A DNA stretch of 64,000 nucleotides from Sequoia sempervirens (lineage: Eukaryota > Streptophyta > Pinopsida > Cupressales > Cupressaceae): NCBI GenBank assembly GCA_007258455.2, contig VDFB02358134.1, positions 207,932,407 through 207,996,406 of the forward strand. Reading direction: 5' to 3'. The notes beneath the pieces were generated by a model. That model saw only the letters and a list, made by a program, of their open reading frames with translations, was not told the DNA's origin and did not search any database. Position numbers and translations under genes: made by a program. Each line of letters starts with the position of its first letter. Within the stretch, counting starts at the first letter, position 1. This document shows positions 46,511 to 57,744 of this stretch, in pieces.

Positions 46511-46702
46511 CAATAAAATCAACAGGGCAAGGCATAATGTACATAAAACAAAACCACATAAGTATGCATTTTGAGCAAGGCATGGACCATCTCACTGTCA
46601 ACTACCCAATAAAATCAACAGGGCAAGGCATAATGTACATAAAACAAAACCACATAAGTATGCATTTTGAGCAAGGCATGGACCATCTCACTGTCAACAC
46701 AA
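46511..46702. repeat. 96-bp tandem duplication inside the right LTR
   Basis: A unit beginning CAATAAAATCAACAGGGCAA occurs at 46511 and 46607. The left LTR has a single copy near 35731. Confidence 0.92.
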
Positions 46703-47557
46703 CTGTAATACATATAAAAATTGCATGGCTAATGACCCACATCAATACATTGCAAGTATAATGCTAACCAACTCAAGGATCAAACACCACAATTCAACCC
46801 ATAAACTATTTTCCCAAGCCTCTAGAAGACTCCTAAATTGATAAACACAAGGGACTCCACTTGTACATTAGCAATAATACACTAGTATCCAACAAGCAAC
46901 CACAATGCGTCACACAACAACTATTCCACTATTACACTAAGTAAATACATGATGGAGTTAATTCTTCGTCAATTAAGTGAATATAATAGACATCATCACT
47001 CATATTTCACACTGAGAAATAAAGCTAATCTTCTCATTTATCTAACTACCAATAATTATTTTGAATTCATTCTCAATATGGTCTTCAAACTTGAAAAGGC
47101 CTAATATTTACATATTTACATAACCCAACTATTGGAATACAATTTTCTACCCAAATAATCCAATTTCCTTAAATATTTACCCAATTTAATTATCTAGTAA
47201 ATTACAAAGACTGGTTTATTCTTTAACTAAAACCATAATATATGCATATGTATATATATATATAGATATGTATATGCATATATATACACATATTCCTATA
47301 TATATATATATATCTATATATGTATATATATAGATACATATACATATAAATTTATAAATTAGTAAGAATGTTGTCAAAAAATTATAGTTCAACATGTGAA
47401 ATCATATACCTGTAGTTCAATACTTATATGTGTACATATATATATATATATACAATCATATATATATATATATATATATAAATATGTGTATAATCCAAAT
47501 ATCGATTAAATCATTTTAACAGTGAAATGAAACAAAAGGCAGGGCATGCAACATAGG

Positions 47558-47559
<2 letters not shown>

Positions 47560-47629
<70 letters not shown>
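47560..47629. repeat. (TA)n(TG)n microsatellite
   Basis: A long TA run followed by a GT run of about 18 dinucleotides, absent from the left LTR. Confidence 0.95.
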
Positions 47630-47631
<2 letters not shown>

Positions 47632-49882
47632 TGGACACCATTCATGATACAAAAGCTTTGATATACATATGTAACAAAAAATTGAATACCAATCTTATTG
47701 CATCTACGTCGAGATGAACGACAATATGCATGTTGCTAGGATCATAGACTTAACTATGGATTACGGTTCATGCAACGATTTATTGGATGCTTATCAAATG
47801 CAAATACAAAGCATATGTTATCCTCCCTTTAAAATAAAATGAGATACCATCACAATAATCTTCCAATGAAAAAGGGAAAAGAGAGACACATATTGACATC
47901 GAGTATAACCATTCCTAGCATATAATATAACACATATTCTCTAGTTAAGAACATTGCACATATATTATTAAATGTTTTCCATCATAAACACTATCCCACA
48001 AATTACCAAGAATAGGCGGAAGATTTTAAAAAAACTTAATATCATGCAAGTGTATGGCGCTAGAATAAATTCGCTAAGCTCCGTGTAACCAAGAGAAATG
48101 CAGAGTAAAGATTTCAAATAGCAAGCATGCAATAAAATAACAATATGAGAAAGTGTGCCTACAACGACGAATAAACAACCCTTAGCGGATTCCAAGGATA
48201 AAATCTATCAAGCTTCTTTCAAGGTAACATTAAACAATACATGGCACAGAGGTTAAATTCGCTATACAGGGAAGCATATGCAAAAGACAAGGATTGCAAG
48301 CCCAACCATGAACATGCAAAGCATTTGACAAGCCTGGTGAATGAATTACAATCAAGTTTCTATCGTAATTAACACACACATTAAAAAAAAATTCAAAGGC
48401 ATGGGTAAAAAGGGGAAATGAGCTTAGTATGCTTGAATACAATAGGGCAACCTTAATGAAATGACTATCTACAACAAAGGTATATCTACAACAAGAAGAG
48501 AAAATTCCAAATGTTGTCTTAGGGAATAGAAGAGCATGCTAGCAGAATTTGCAGAACATGCACAATTCTAACTTTAAGAACAGTTTTAAAACAATACAGA
48601 GAACATAACCTTTTCTTTTTATAATCTAGTAACCAAAATATTGCTTTGTTTTCACATAGTACCATCATTCAAATTTAATTTTCAAACAAAATTGAATTTG
48701 AGAAAAAGGAGTCCATGAGAACCTGGAATAACCCAACGAGATGTGCTGAAGATTGATGCTAAGCTCTTTACCCCAGCTTGCAGCTTCATACACTTCCATA
48801 ATTCCAACAACACTGCCCAAGGATTCAATTCTAAAACCTCCAACAAAACAAAAGGAAAAATTTCAAGAACAAGAAAATTATTCACAGGAAGGGGAAAACA
48901 AGATCAGTTTTTAGATGATCTCCAAAAAGCCCCTCTTCTTTAGCAAAATAACCAATTTATTTTCCACTTTCCCCAATCTTCATTATTGCATTCACTTCTT
49001 TAATTTTTATTATTTTATTTAATTTTTCCCACTACTATCAACTGCTTTCTTTTCATTTTTTTTAATAATTTAACTATGCTTTATTATTTACACATAATAA
49101 ATTAACAATTAAATATTTAATTTATTAATTTAATCTTCCATATTAGTGTTGTTTGCACAATACAATAATAATAATATACATTTATTTAAATTATCAAAAT
49201 ACCTTTTAACCACAATAATCTTTTATTTTAATATAATGATCAATCAAGCACTAATCCAACAATTAACTCAAATGGACATAATGCCAAACAATACCTGACC
49301 TCGAAGCAAAACAAAAGACAATACACAATGACATAGACATATCAACTTGAACTGACCACACAACTAGGGAATGACAAACAGATACTCATCCTCATCAAGG
49401 ACGACGGTTCAACATAGGGGACCGGATGCTATCTCCTAATCAACAATATCCATCAGGATTAAAGCACACTCAAACCTGACAATTTAGATGGAGTCGATGC
49501 TTGGTACCTACAACCTACAACAAAACACACGGTCAATCATGTACATAGATAAACAGTCAAACACACCATGAGAGAAAGTCACAGCGTCATAGAGCACTCA
49601 TAAGTGAGTGATACAACATTGTTCCTCTTCACCATAATACATCAATGCACAATAATCAAATAATTATAACATGATAAGAACATACATCAGATAATCACAA
49701 GCTACCTATAGCCAGAGTAATCCACACAATCAAATAAACTGATCTACTAAGCATGGTATAAGCATAAGCATCAGTGATAAAAGTGTTATAACATATCATC
49801 ATAATTGTGCATCAAAGTATCATAATATCCAAATACAACCAAGTCACTATCAGAAACAAAAAGCAAATTTTGGGCCACTACA

Positions 49883-49887
49883 TGAAG
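49883..49887. repeat. Right target site duplication of the chromovirus
   Basis: TGAAG, identical to 34514-34518. Confidence 0.9.
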
Positions 49888-51560
49888 TGCAATTAGCTAC
49901 TTCCATTCTTAATCATGACTAGCAGAGGAATCAACAATAATGAATTATGGTGTTAAGTATTTAACTCAGCAACATACACTAACCCATAAAAATAGTCAAG
50001 GATAGCAAAGAATAGACATTAACACCCAAAATGCAAACAACAACAAACAATAGACATTAACCCATTAAATGAAAAGATGTAAAACACTATAATACGACAC
50101 TGTAAAAGACATACCAACTTACAAATGCCTCATTTTTTGCTCCCCATACAATAGACATAAACCCTTTCAACAGGCACAAATTTAATGATTTTATACCTAG
50201 ACATTGTCTAATTACTTACACCTAATTTTCATTGCCATCTAATAAATTCAAGTGCACTTGCAATGCATGCATGCAAATAGTAGGCATTAACTCATAAAAT
50301 GCAAAGATACAAAAAACTATAAAATGACATTGTAAGAGATATAAGAACTTACAAACGCTTTGTTTTTCAATTCCAAAATGGTAGACATTACACATCCCAA
50401 AAAAGAAAGTGTAGAAGATACAAAAACTTATAAGCACCACCTTTGTCGCTCCCAACACTGTAGATGCAAACCTTCTCAACAGACACAAACTTTAGCCTCA
50501 TCAAACAACCCGAGCAAATGAAAAAAAAACACACATAGTACCTTCATCCACAAGCTTAAAACTTCAAACCCAATAAACATTTCAAATATGAACAATTCTC
50601 ATTTTCATCGAATAGATTGAAGTGCAGTTAGCTACTTCCATTCTTAATCAAGGCTAGCAAAGAAATCGAGAATAATGAATTACAGTGTTAAGTATTTAAC
50701 TTAACAATAGACACTAACCCATAAAAATAGACAAGAATAGCAAAGAATAGACATTGACACCCAAAATGCGAACAACAACAAAAAATGGACATTAACCTAT
50801 AAAATGAAAAGATGCAAAACACTATAAAAATAATTCAAGTGTAGTTGCAATGCATCTATGCAAATAGTAGGCATTAACCCATAAAATGCAGACGCAAAAA
50901 ACTCTAAAACAACACTGTAAAAGATATAGAAACTTACAAACTCTTCATTTTTCAATGCCAAAATGGTAGACATTAGACAACCCAAAAAAGAAAGTGTAGA
51001 AGATTAAAAGCTTACAAGGGCCACCTTTGTCGCTCCTAACACCGTAGATGCAAACCCTCTCAACAGACACAAATTTTAGCCTCATCAAACAACCTGAGCA
51101 AATGAATAAACAACGCAAATAATACTTTGCTTGACAGACTTAAAACTTCACACTGTAAGCCACTAATGATGGTTGCACTTCACTCTACTCACAATAAATG
51201 AGAACTCACAAATAGTAAATGCAAATGTATTGCTTAACACGCCACACGTCTCCGCGAAGAGTGCATACGAAGACACCACTATGCCAAGGAACTGATGGAA
51301 TATTTCCAATAGCAAAGCTTGCCACAATTATTTTTTAAAAACAAATTAAAAAATGACGAACCCACGATGAAAACAACAACCAATGAAAAAATTACAAAAA
51401 AATTGATAATTAGCTTTTAATAAATATTTCCCACAACATAGCAAAACTTTGCAAAAAAATTTTGGGCATGATTTCAAATAGTCAATTTTAATATGCAAGA
51501 TTGAGGCAATAACATTAGTTCCTCGCCTATAAGACAAGGACTAATAATATATTGAATGTG
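49888..51560. repeat. AT-rich field of degenerate repeat modules (right block)
   Basis: Modules B, C and A recur as in the left block: B at 49890 and 50620, C near 50115, 50345, 50440, 50935 and 51015, A at 51127, then the same terminal sequence (TTTTAATATGCAAGATTGAGG near 51483). No gene. Short frames reading FTSTVLGATKV on the minus strand repeat because the module repeats. Confidence 0.8.
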
Positions 51561-52200
51561 GATGCTATTGAATAATACGTTTTTTTTTTCTTGGAATTTT
51601 TCTAAAACATATCTTATGTAATATTACAATTTGTTTTTTTATCTTTTCAATTTTTTTTTAATATTGAATCAAAATGTTACAAAAATACTCTTTTCATTAT
51701 AATTATTTTGTAAGTTTATATAGATTTTTTTTTCATGTAGAAAATGGTTTGATCAACATCATGATTTTTCTTCACATAAAAACATTTTTTAGTTTTACAA
51801 TAGAATCTAGTTTTCTTTAAATTGGATTCATTACTATTAAAAATTAAAATCTTAAATTTTTATTTTTTTTAATGAACATTTTATTGATTAAAAATACAAT
51901 TTACACCCCCTGGTTAAAAATGAGCATACCGACAGGAAAAACACGGAAGAAAACTTCTTGTTACGCCGAAGGCATGTCCTATTTGAAAAATGCAATGCTA
52001 ATTTCGAAATCAACCGTCAGTAATTCATTAGAGGCAATGCATTACGGTTGATTTAATCTCCACCATTCAATATTCTTAAGTGTTTTTTTATTTTAATAAA
52101 TGCCCTTTTTAGTTAAATGATATTTAATTCATTGTTGTTATTAGAGGCTCCCACTTGCAATAGCACGCATGTTTTCTCGAGCAATCCGGAATCTCCAGAA
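51561..52200. other. AT-rich noncoding stretch with a short inverted repeat
   Basis: Poly-T rich to about 51900, then more mixed sequence. An 11-bp inverted repeat (AAATCAACCGT at 52007 and ACGGTTGATTT at 52044) has a 26-base loop. No gene recognised. The left end of a Helitron could lie here, but I found no diagnostic terminus. Confidence 0.5.
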
Positions 52201-52227
52201 GAATGTGCGATTTATTCTGTGAAGGAG

Positions 52228-52313
52228 CAGTGGGGAACCTCTCCTTCCGGCTATGGCATGTTTTCTGCAGCAGTGGGGAACCTCTCCTTCCGTCTATGAC
52301 GCGTTTTCTCCAG
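52228..52313 (+). repeat. 43-bp tandem repeat, two copies, in the presumed leader or promoter
   Basis: CAGTGGGGAACCTCTCCTTC begins at 52228 and again at 52271, each followed by a TATG and GTTTTCT segment. Confidence 0.85.
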
Positions 52314-52477
52314 CGAACAATGTGGCACTTATTATGTCCAACAAAACATGGCAGATAGTGGAGTTACCCTCAAATGCGGCTTTTAACAGTTTGGTTGGAT
52401 ATTAATTTCACCTTTGGCTGCTTTTTGTTTTCACATTTGCAGTGTAGTATTCTTCTAAATTTGTGCATAATCGTCAG

Positions 52478-54154
52478 GTAAGTCAGTTGCCCTGGTTTTG
52501 ATATTTTATATTGCTATTGATTGCATTAGAATCACCATTATTCCTTTCTAGGGTTTCTATAGTCCTCTTGCCTAATGTTTTTTTAGTGTTTTTGCTCATA
52601 TGCTTTTCTGGCAGTTCACCGGAGATTACTTGAGGTAAAGGTTAATATTTATTTCACGGCAGAGCCATAGGCCTATTTGCAGTGAAGGTGAATTTTTTTG
52701 GTTTGAAGGAACCCTAAATTGTTTTGCTCGGCTCCATGAACACTAGATATACCCCCCTGACTCGGAGTCACAGAAAGTCAATCACAATCAACAGTCGTGC
52801 GAGTGGGTTCGTTGGATACCCATCTGCTACTTGGGTTTTGTCGTGCACAGTTAAACACCGTGTTTTTTTTTATCGAAGTCTTCCACTTCCTTTGTTGGCT
52901 TGTTTGATCTTCATCTTGTTTTTTCCTCTGGATTGGTGTGTTCCATTTAACCATTTATTAAGGAAAGATTGGAGATGGATGATAAAAAGAACTTAGAAAA
53001 ATAGAAAGGCTAAAAGGTAGAAGATACTTGTTATATGCCATCTTGTCCCTGCGCTCATTTTTGTATTGCCTTCAGTTTTGGTCGAAATGGGTAGCCTTAT
53101 AAAGATGTATTTAGCTGCTTTTAGCACAAGCTCTGTCATTCTACATGGGTTGAGAAGAACGGCTAATTTTCAACTTTTTAAGCCTATTTCTATGCTTCTA
53201 TCTTAGCCGCCTGTCTATCTCTATATTTTTGTGTTAATTTTAGTTATAAGATTTAACATAGATTTGGAGGTAATACTCAATACTAAGTATTTTTACTTTT
53301 CATTGAACTTTTTATAGTTTGATGGGTTGTTTTTTGTTTTAAATTATAAAATAGTTTTTAAGTAATATTAAATCCAGATTGTAAAACAGGGGATACAGAA
53401 TTCTTGGGCCACTCTATGGGCCATTAACATGCAAATATTAAATTTTTACTGTGAACTCCACCACCATATTAAAATTATTGAAAGCCTCAACGAATGACAG
53501 TTCATATTAAATTTTTACTGTGAACTCCACCAGCATATTAAATTGGAGGTATTATTTTACTAACTAAGCATTGTTACAATCTTGGGACAGCCAATTTTGG
53601 TGTTTACTATTAGATTTGTTTTTACTCATACAAACCTCGAAAGCTTAACGCATGACAGTTGTTCATATTAAATTTTTACTGTGAACTCCACCAGCATATT
53701 AAATTGGAGGTATTATTTACTTGCAAGTTGGAGACAGAGCAAACCCATTCAAATTGCCAGGGGCATTCACAAGACCGTTGAAGCTTTTGTTACTTTTAAA
53801 AATCTATTGCAAGGAGGTAAATTCTATCTTTGTAGATAACTGTGTTAACTGTTTTGTTTTGTTTTGTTTTGCTGTAAATTTTCCCCTTTTTCAAATGTTA
53901 AACTGGAAAAATTGAAAGCATCTTGTCTTGTTCAAATGTAAAACTAGAAAAATTCACAGCTTCTACCTTTTCTAAATTGAATTCTCCAGTTTGCAATTAA
54001 ATTTAATTTAATGTCAATTTTCATATTTACTTTGAATCATAGAAACCTCATAAGCTTATTTTTACAAAAAAATTACACCTTATTTTGTAGCTAATAATAT
54101 GAAAATGTTTTGTTACAAATCTTTGAATATTAATTTCGTGTCTTGTTTTTATAG
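52478..54154 (+). other. Putative leader intron of the 121-aa ORF
   Basis: A strong donor, CAG then GTAAGT, at 52477/52478 and an acceptor TTTTTATAG at 54154 four bases before the ATG at 54158. Inferred from splice signals only. It contains a triple 36-bp motif (53435-53725). Confidence 0.45.
53435..53725 (+). repeat. Three dispersed copies of a 36-bp motif
   Basis: ATATTAAATTTTTACTGTGA followed by ACTCCACCA occurs at 53435, 53503 and 53665. The last two also share the downstream AAATTGGAGGTATTATT and the upstream ATGACAGTT. Confidence 0.85.
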
Positions 54155-54157
54155 ACA

Positions 54158-54523
54158 ATGGAAAATATTGATGGTCAACAAAATGAAACGGGAAATTCCA
54201 TAACAAGCCCAATCGTAATACTGGATGATTCTGTGAGTTCAAATGTCTACATTGAAACGCCAATTGACAAATTAATTAAATCAATCTCTGAGCATTCACA
54301 AAAGATTATTGAAGAGATTGAAGAAGCAACCTACAATACTGTTGCTGTTGAAGAAGAAGTCCAACAAATGGAGATTGTTGCAAGATATTTTCATAAAACA
54401 TGTTCAAAAGTAGCCGGGTTTTGTTCATTTTTAAAAGAAATGTACTATGATGAACACTACAAGCATGGCTCATCCCACGTAATCATTGAGCAGTTTTTAG
54501 TTTTTCTAAATGATATCCAATGA
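54158..54523 (+). CDS. Unknown 121-aa acidic, mainly helical protein
   Basis: I do not recognise this protein. Seen: an ATG four bases after a good acceptor site and a frame of 121 codons ending in TGA. The first 35 residues are polar and Ser/Asn-rich. Residues about 40-75 are Glu-rich with heptad-like spacing (IDKLIKSISEHSQKIIEEIE), suggesting a coiled coil. The C-terminal part is more hydrophobic with Cys, Tyr and Phe (YFHKTCSKVAGFCSFLKEMY). No signal peptide or clear membrane segment. It lies on the same strand as the RPA and Helitron genes 7-9 kb downstream. It may be a Helitron accessory or captured gene, a host gene, or chance; its length in AT-rich DNA and its splice context favour a real gene only moderately. 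Confidence 0.45.
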   Translation: MENIDGQQNETGNSITSPIVILDDSVSSNVYIETPIDKLIKSISEHSQKIIEEIEEATYNTVAVEEEVQQMEIVARYFHKTCSKVAGFCSFLKEMYYDEHYKHGSSHVIIEQFLVFLNDIQ

Positions 54524-54624
54524 ATTTGAAGTACGCTCATGTATAGCGTTTTGATCTATGTTAATAACTCATAGGTACATACATTGTAAAATAACAATGT
54601 ATATTCTTCATCAGTTATCTCTAA

Positions 54625-54718
54625 AGATAACTTCTTTGTAAATTGACTGTCATATATTTTATATGTACATAAGATAACTTCTTTGTAAATTGACTGTCAT
54701 ATATTTTATATGTACATA
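54625..54718 (+). repeat. 47-bp perfect tandem duplication
   Basis: The unit beginning AGATAACTTCTTTGTAAATT occurs at 54625 and 54672, about 100 bp after the 121-aa ORF, possibly in its 3' untranslated region. Confidence 0.92.
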
Positions 54719-55832
54719 CTTTTCTAAGCATCCACTTGTAAGCATCCATTTAGTTATATAGGAAACACTGATATATATTACATTAGATGTTGAGTGATTT
54801 TATGCCATCCTTGGCATTTTCTGGACCAATAATGAAGTTTCCAAAAGGATCAAGTGCTCTGAGTCTCCTTCATTTTTCTCAGGAGCCAAAAGATGTTCCT
54901 AACATAAGATACATAATTAGTTAAATATCTTGTTATCTAATCTCAAATCTCTTTATGAGGAAGGTAAAAGAATAAAAGTATAACTCTAGACATTAAGATC
55001 TTAATCAAAGCACACTGACCTTAATGGGAGCTCCATTCCTTCCAATTCTAAATACTTCTCTAACTTTGTACTGTGAAATTCCTCCTTTCCTATTCTCCTC
55101 TCACTATACAACCAACATTGTTTCAATATGCAAATAACAAAGCAACTATTAAATAACAATCTGCAAATGTTTTAGGAAACAACAAACCAAATACCATATG
55201 ACAAAATGTAAAACAACAATGAGAAGCAGATATATAGTTTGATCGATATTTCTATGATTTAGAACCTAAATGGTGTGCTTATTTTTAACAGTTTATCATC
55301 TTCTATGTTTAACCTAGGTACATTATAGGTTTCCCTCACTTATAAACTTAAACAGGTATATTAGCAATCATTTATTTAGTATGCCTTTTGGCAAAACAAG
55401 AACAAGAAATAAATTTGGAATGCTACTGGTTGAAATTTAGCTCAATTCCCTTATGCCAACTGCCAAACAGTAGTGGAGAGACAAACATAGGCCCTCTTAA
55501 TATATACAAGACAATGTAGTTTCCAGGTTTTCATTTTTATCACCAAGGCAAAAGACATATCAGCCAATCAATTTATGCTATTAGAAGATGGTGCTCTTGG
55601 CCCATTAGGCTATAACTAATATTGTCTGGAAGAGGTGTCAGATGAAAGTAGAATGAGTTATAGAAGCTGTCTTAGTTCCAACAATCTCCAACCCACTCTA
55701 AGAGCTTAGAACACAACTCATCTATACTCCTTTGTTACAGAACAGACCTGCAAACACTGGATTTCACTCAACAATGACTTTACACCCACCAACAAGAGTG
55801 TCTCCATCCCTTTGAAGCATAGTGAAGGTCAT
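54719..55832. other. Noncoding stretch
   Basis: No gene, repeat or RNA feature recognised. Confidence 0.5.
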
Positions 55833-57744
55833 AATTCATAACAACTCTTCTTGGCTTCCTTCAAGGTGAGAAGATGGAAAGCTAACCAGCAAACTGAAGA
55901 TGAATTTTTTGGCATTCTAATTGCTAACTCATTGCACATACAGAGATATGTTTGTTGCTTTACCAGTAAATGTTTTGTTGCTTTGTGACATGTTTGCAGA
56001 GGGCAAACAGAGAGTTTGCTAATGGAAAATCCATGTTCACAAGGAAAACACATGTTCACTGCCTATGTAACCAGTGAACTTGTCATTCTTTCCTTTCCAC
56101 GTACTTTTTAAGTCTGCAACTTCAAATGGATACATTTCAAAGGAGTCCCATACCATCCCTGACCTAACCAAAATATTGAATAGTCTATCTAAAATATTAC
56201 GTTTCTCTAGAGTATGATAGATTTAATGTATCAAAGTTAATTTAGTATGACAGCAGATTTCCTAATCTTATTATCTGATTTTAAAGATTATAAATTATAT
56301 CTAGAATTTACAAGAAATGTACAAAAATGCTTATTTGTCAAAATTAACTAGTTTAAGACTTTAGCACATTAAGATCAACATCATTAATATATATAAATTT
56401 ACATTCAATGATATCAATATTATTGTAAACAAATAACACCTTTAGAGAATTTAATTAGATTAACTCCAATTCATAACAACTCTTCTTGGCTTCCTTCAAG
56501 GTGAGAAGATGGAAAGCTAACCAGCAAACTGAAGATGAAATTTTTGGCATTCTAATTGCTAACTCATTGCACATACAGAGATATGTTTGTTGCTTTACCA
56601 GTAAATGTTTTGTTGCTTTGTGACATGTTTGCAGAGGGCAAACAGAGAGTTTGCTAATGGCAAATCCATGTTCACAAGGAAAACACATGTTCACTGCCTA
56701 TGTAACCAGTGAACTTGTCATTCTTTCCTTTCCACGTACTTTTTAAGTCTGCAACTTCAAATGGATACATTTCAAAGGAGTCCCATACCATCCCTGACCT
56801 AACCAAAATATTGAATAGTCTATCTAAAATATTACGTTTCTCTAGAGTATGATAGATTTAATGTATCAAAGTTAATTTAGTATGACAGCAGATTTCCTAA
56901 TCTTATTATCTGATTTTAAAGATTATAAATTATATCTAGAATTTACAAGAAATGTACAAAAATGCTTATTTGTCAAAATTAACTAGTTTAAGACTTTAGC
57001 ACATTAAGATCAACATCATTAATATATATAAATTTACATTCAATGATATCAATATTATTGTAAACAAATAACACCTTTAGAGAATTTAATTAGATTAACT
57101 CCAATTCATAACAACTCTTCTTGGCTTCCTTCAAGGTGAGAAGATGGAAAGCTAACCAGCAAACTGAAGATGAAATTTTTGGCATTCTAATTGCTAACTC
57201 ATTGCACATACAGAGATATGTTTGCTGCTTTACTAGTAAATGTTTTGTTGCTTTGTGACATGTTTGCAGAGGGCAAACAGAGAGTTTTCCAATGGAAAAT
57301 CCATGTTCACAAGGAAAACACATGTTCACTGCCTATGTAACCAGTGAACTTGTCATTCTTTCCTTTCCACGTACTTTTTAAGTCTGCAACTTCAAATGGA
57401 TACATTTCAAAGGAGTCCCATACCATCCCTGACCTAACCAAAATATTGAATAGTCTATCTAAAATATTACGTTTCTCTAGAGTATGATAGATTTAATGTA
57501 TCAAAGTTAATTTAGTATGACAGCAGATTTCCTAATCTTATTATCTGATTTTAAAGATTATACATTATATCTAGAATTTACAAGAAATGTACAAAAATGC
57601 TTATTTGTCAAAATTAACTAGTTTAAGACTTTAGCACATTAAGATCAACATCATTAATATATATAAATTTACATTCAATGATATCAATATTATTGTAAAC
57701 AAATAACACCTTTAGAGAATTTAATTAGATTAACTCCAATTCAT
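55833..57744. repeat. Three head-to-tail copies of a 635-bp unit
   Basis: Copies start at 55833, 56468 and 57103 with exactly 635-bp spacing, and the array is closed by a further AATTCAT at 57738. Only a handful of base differences were seen between copies. Each copy contains a minus-strand frame of 76-79 codons starting MNMCFPCEHGF; this is not a recognised protein. The near identity points to a recent unequal exchange or replication-slippage event. Confidence 0.95.

Larger units (their letters stand above)
34519..49882 (-). mobile_element. Chromovirus-like Ty3/gypsy retrotransposon with giant LTRs
   Basis: 15.4 kb, minus strand. Seen: two LTRs of 4.67 and 4.58 kb, perfect 5-bp flanking repeat, PBS TGGTATCAGAGC next to the right LTR, G-rich polypurine tract next to the left LTR, and gag-protease-RT-RNase H-integrase-chromodomain between them. 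The chromodomain and iMet PBS suggest a chromovirus, perhaps Tekay/Del-like; the lineage is tentative. The coding region is full of stops and the integrase core holds a foreign insert. Confidence 0.93.
45307..49882 (-). repeat. 5' LTR of the chromovirus (right copy)
   Basis: 4576 bp, collinear with 34519-39187. Private changes include a 96-bp tandem duplication (46511-46702), an expanded TA/TG microsatellite (47560-47629) and several gaps. Noncoding throughout; the frame at 46537-46761 exists only because of the duplication. Confidence 0.92.

Noticed and set aside
46537..46761. Frame with an internally repeated peptide in the right LTR
   Set aside because: Created by the 96-bp tandem duplication of noncoding LTR sequence.
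52117..52299. 60-codon frame overlapping the 43-bp repeat
   Set aside because: Short, partly built from the tandem repeat, and located before a strong splice donor in what looks like an untranslated leader.
56455..57329. Repeated 79-codon frames as a small multigene cluster
   Set aside because: They repeat because the 635-bp unit repeats; copies differ at very few positions, no family match, no promoter or splice context. Kept as a finding only.
55833..57744. CRISPR-like or satellite array
   Set aside because: Three long units without spacers in a plant genome; a local triplication is the simpler reading.
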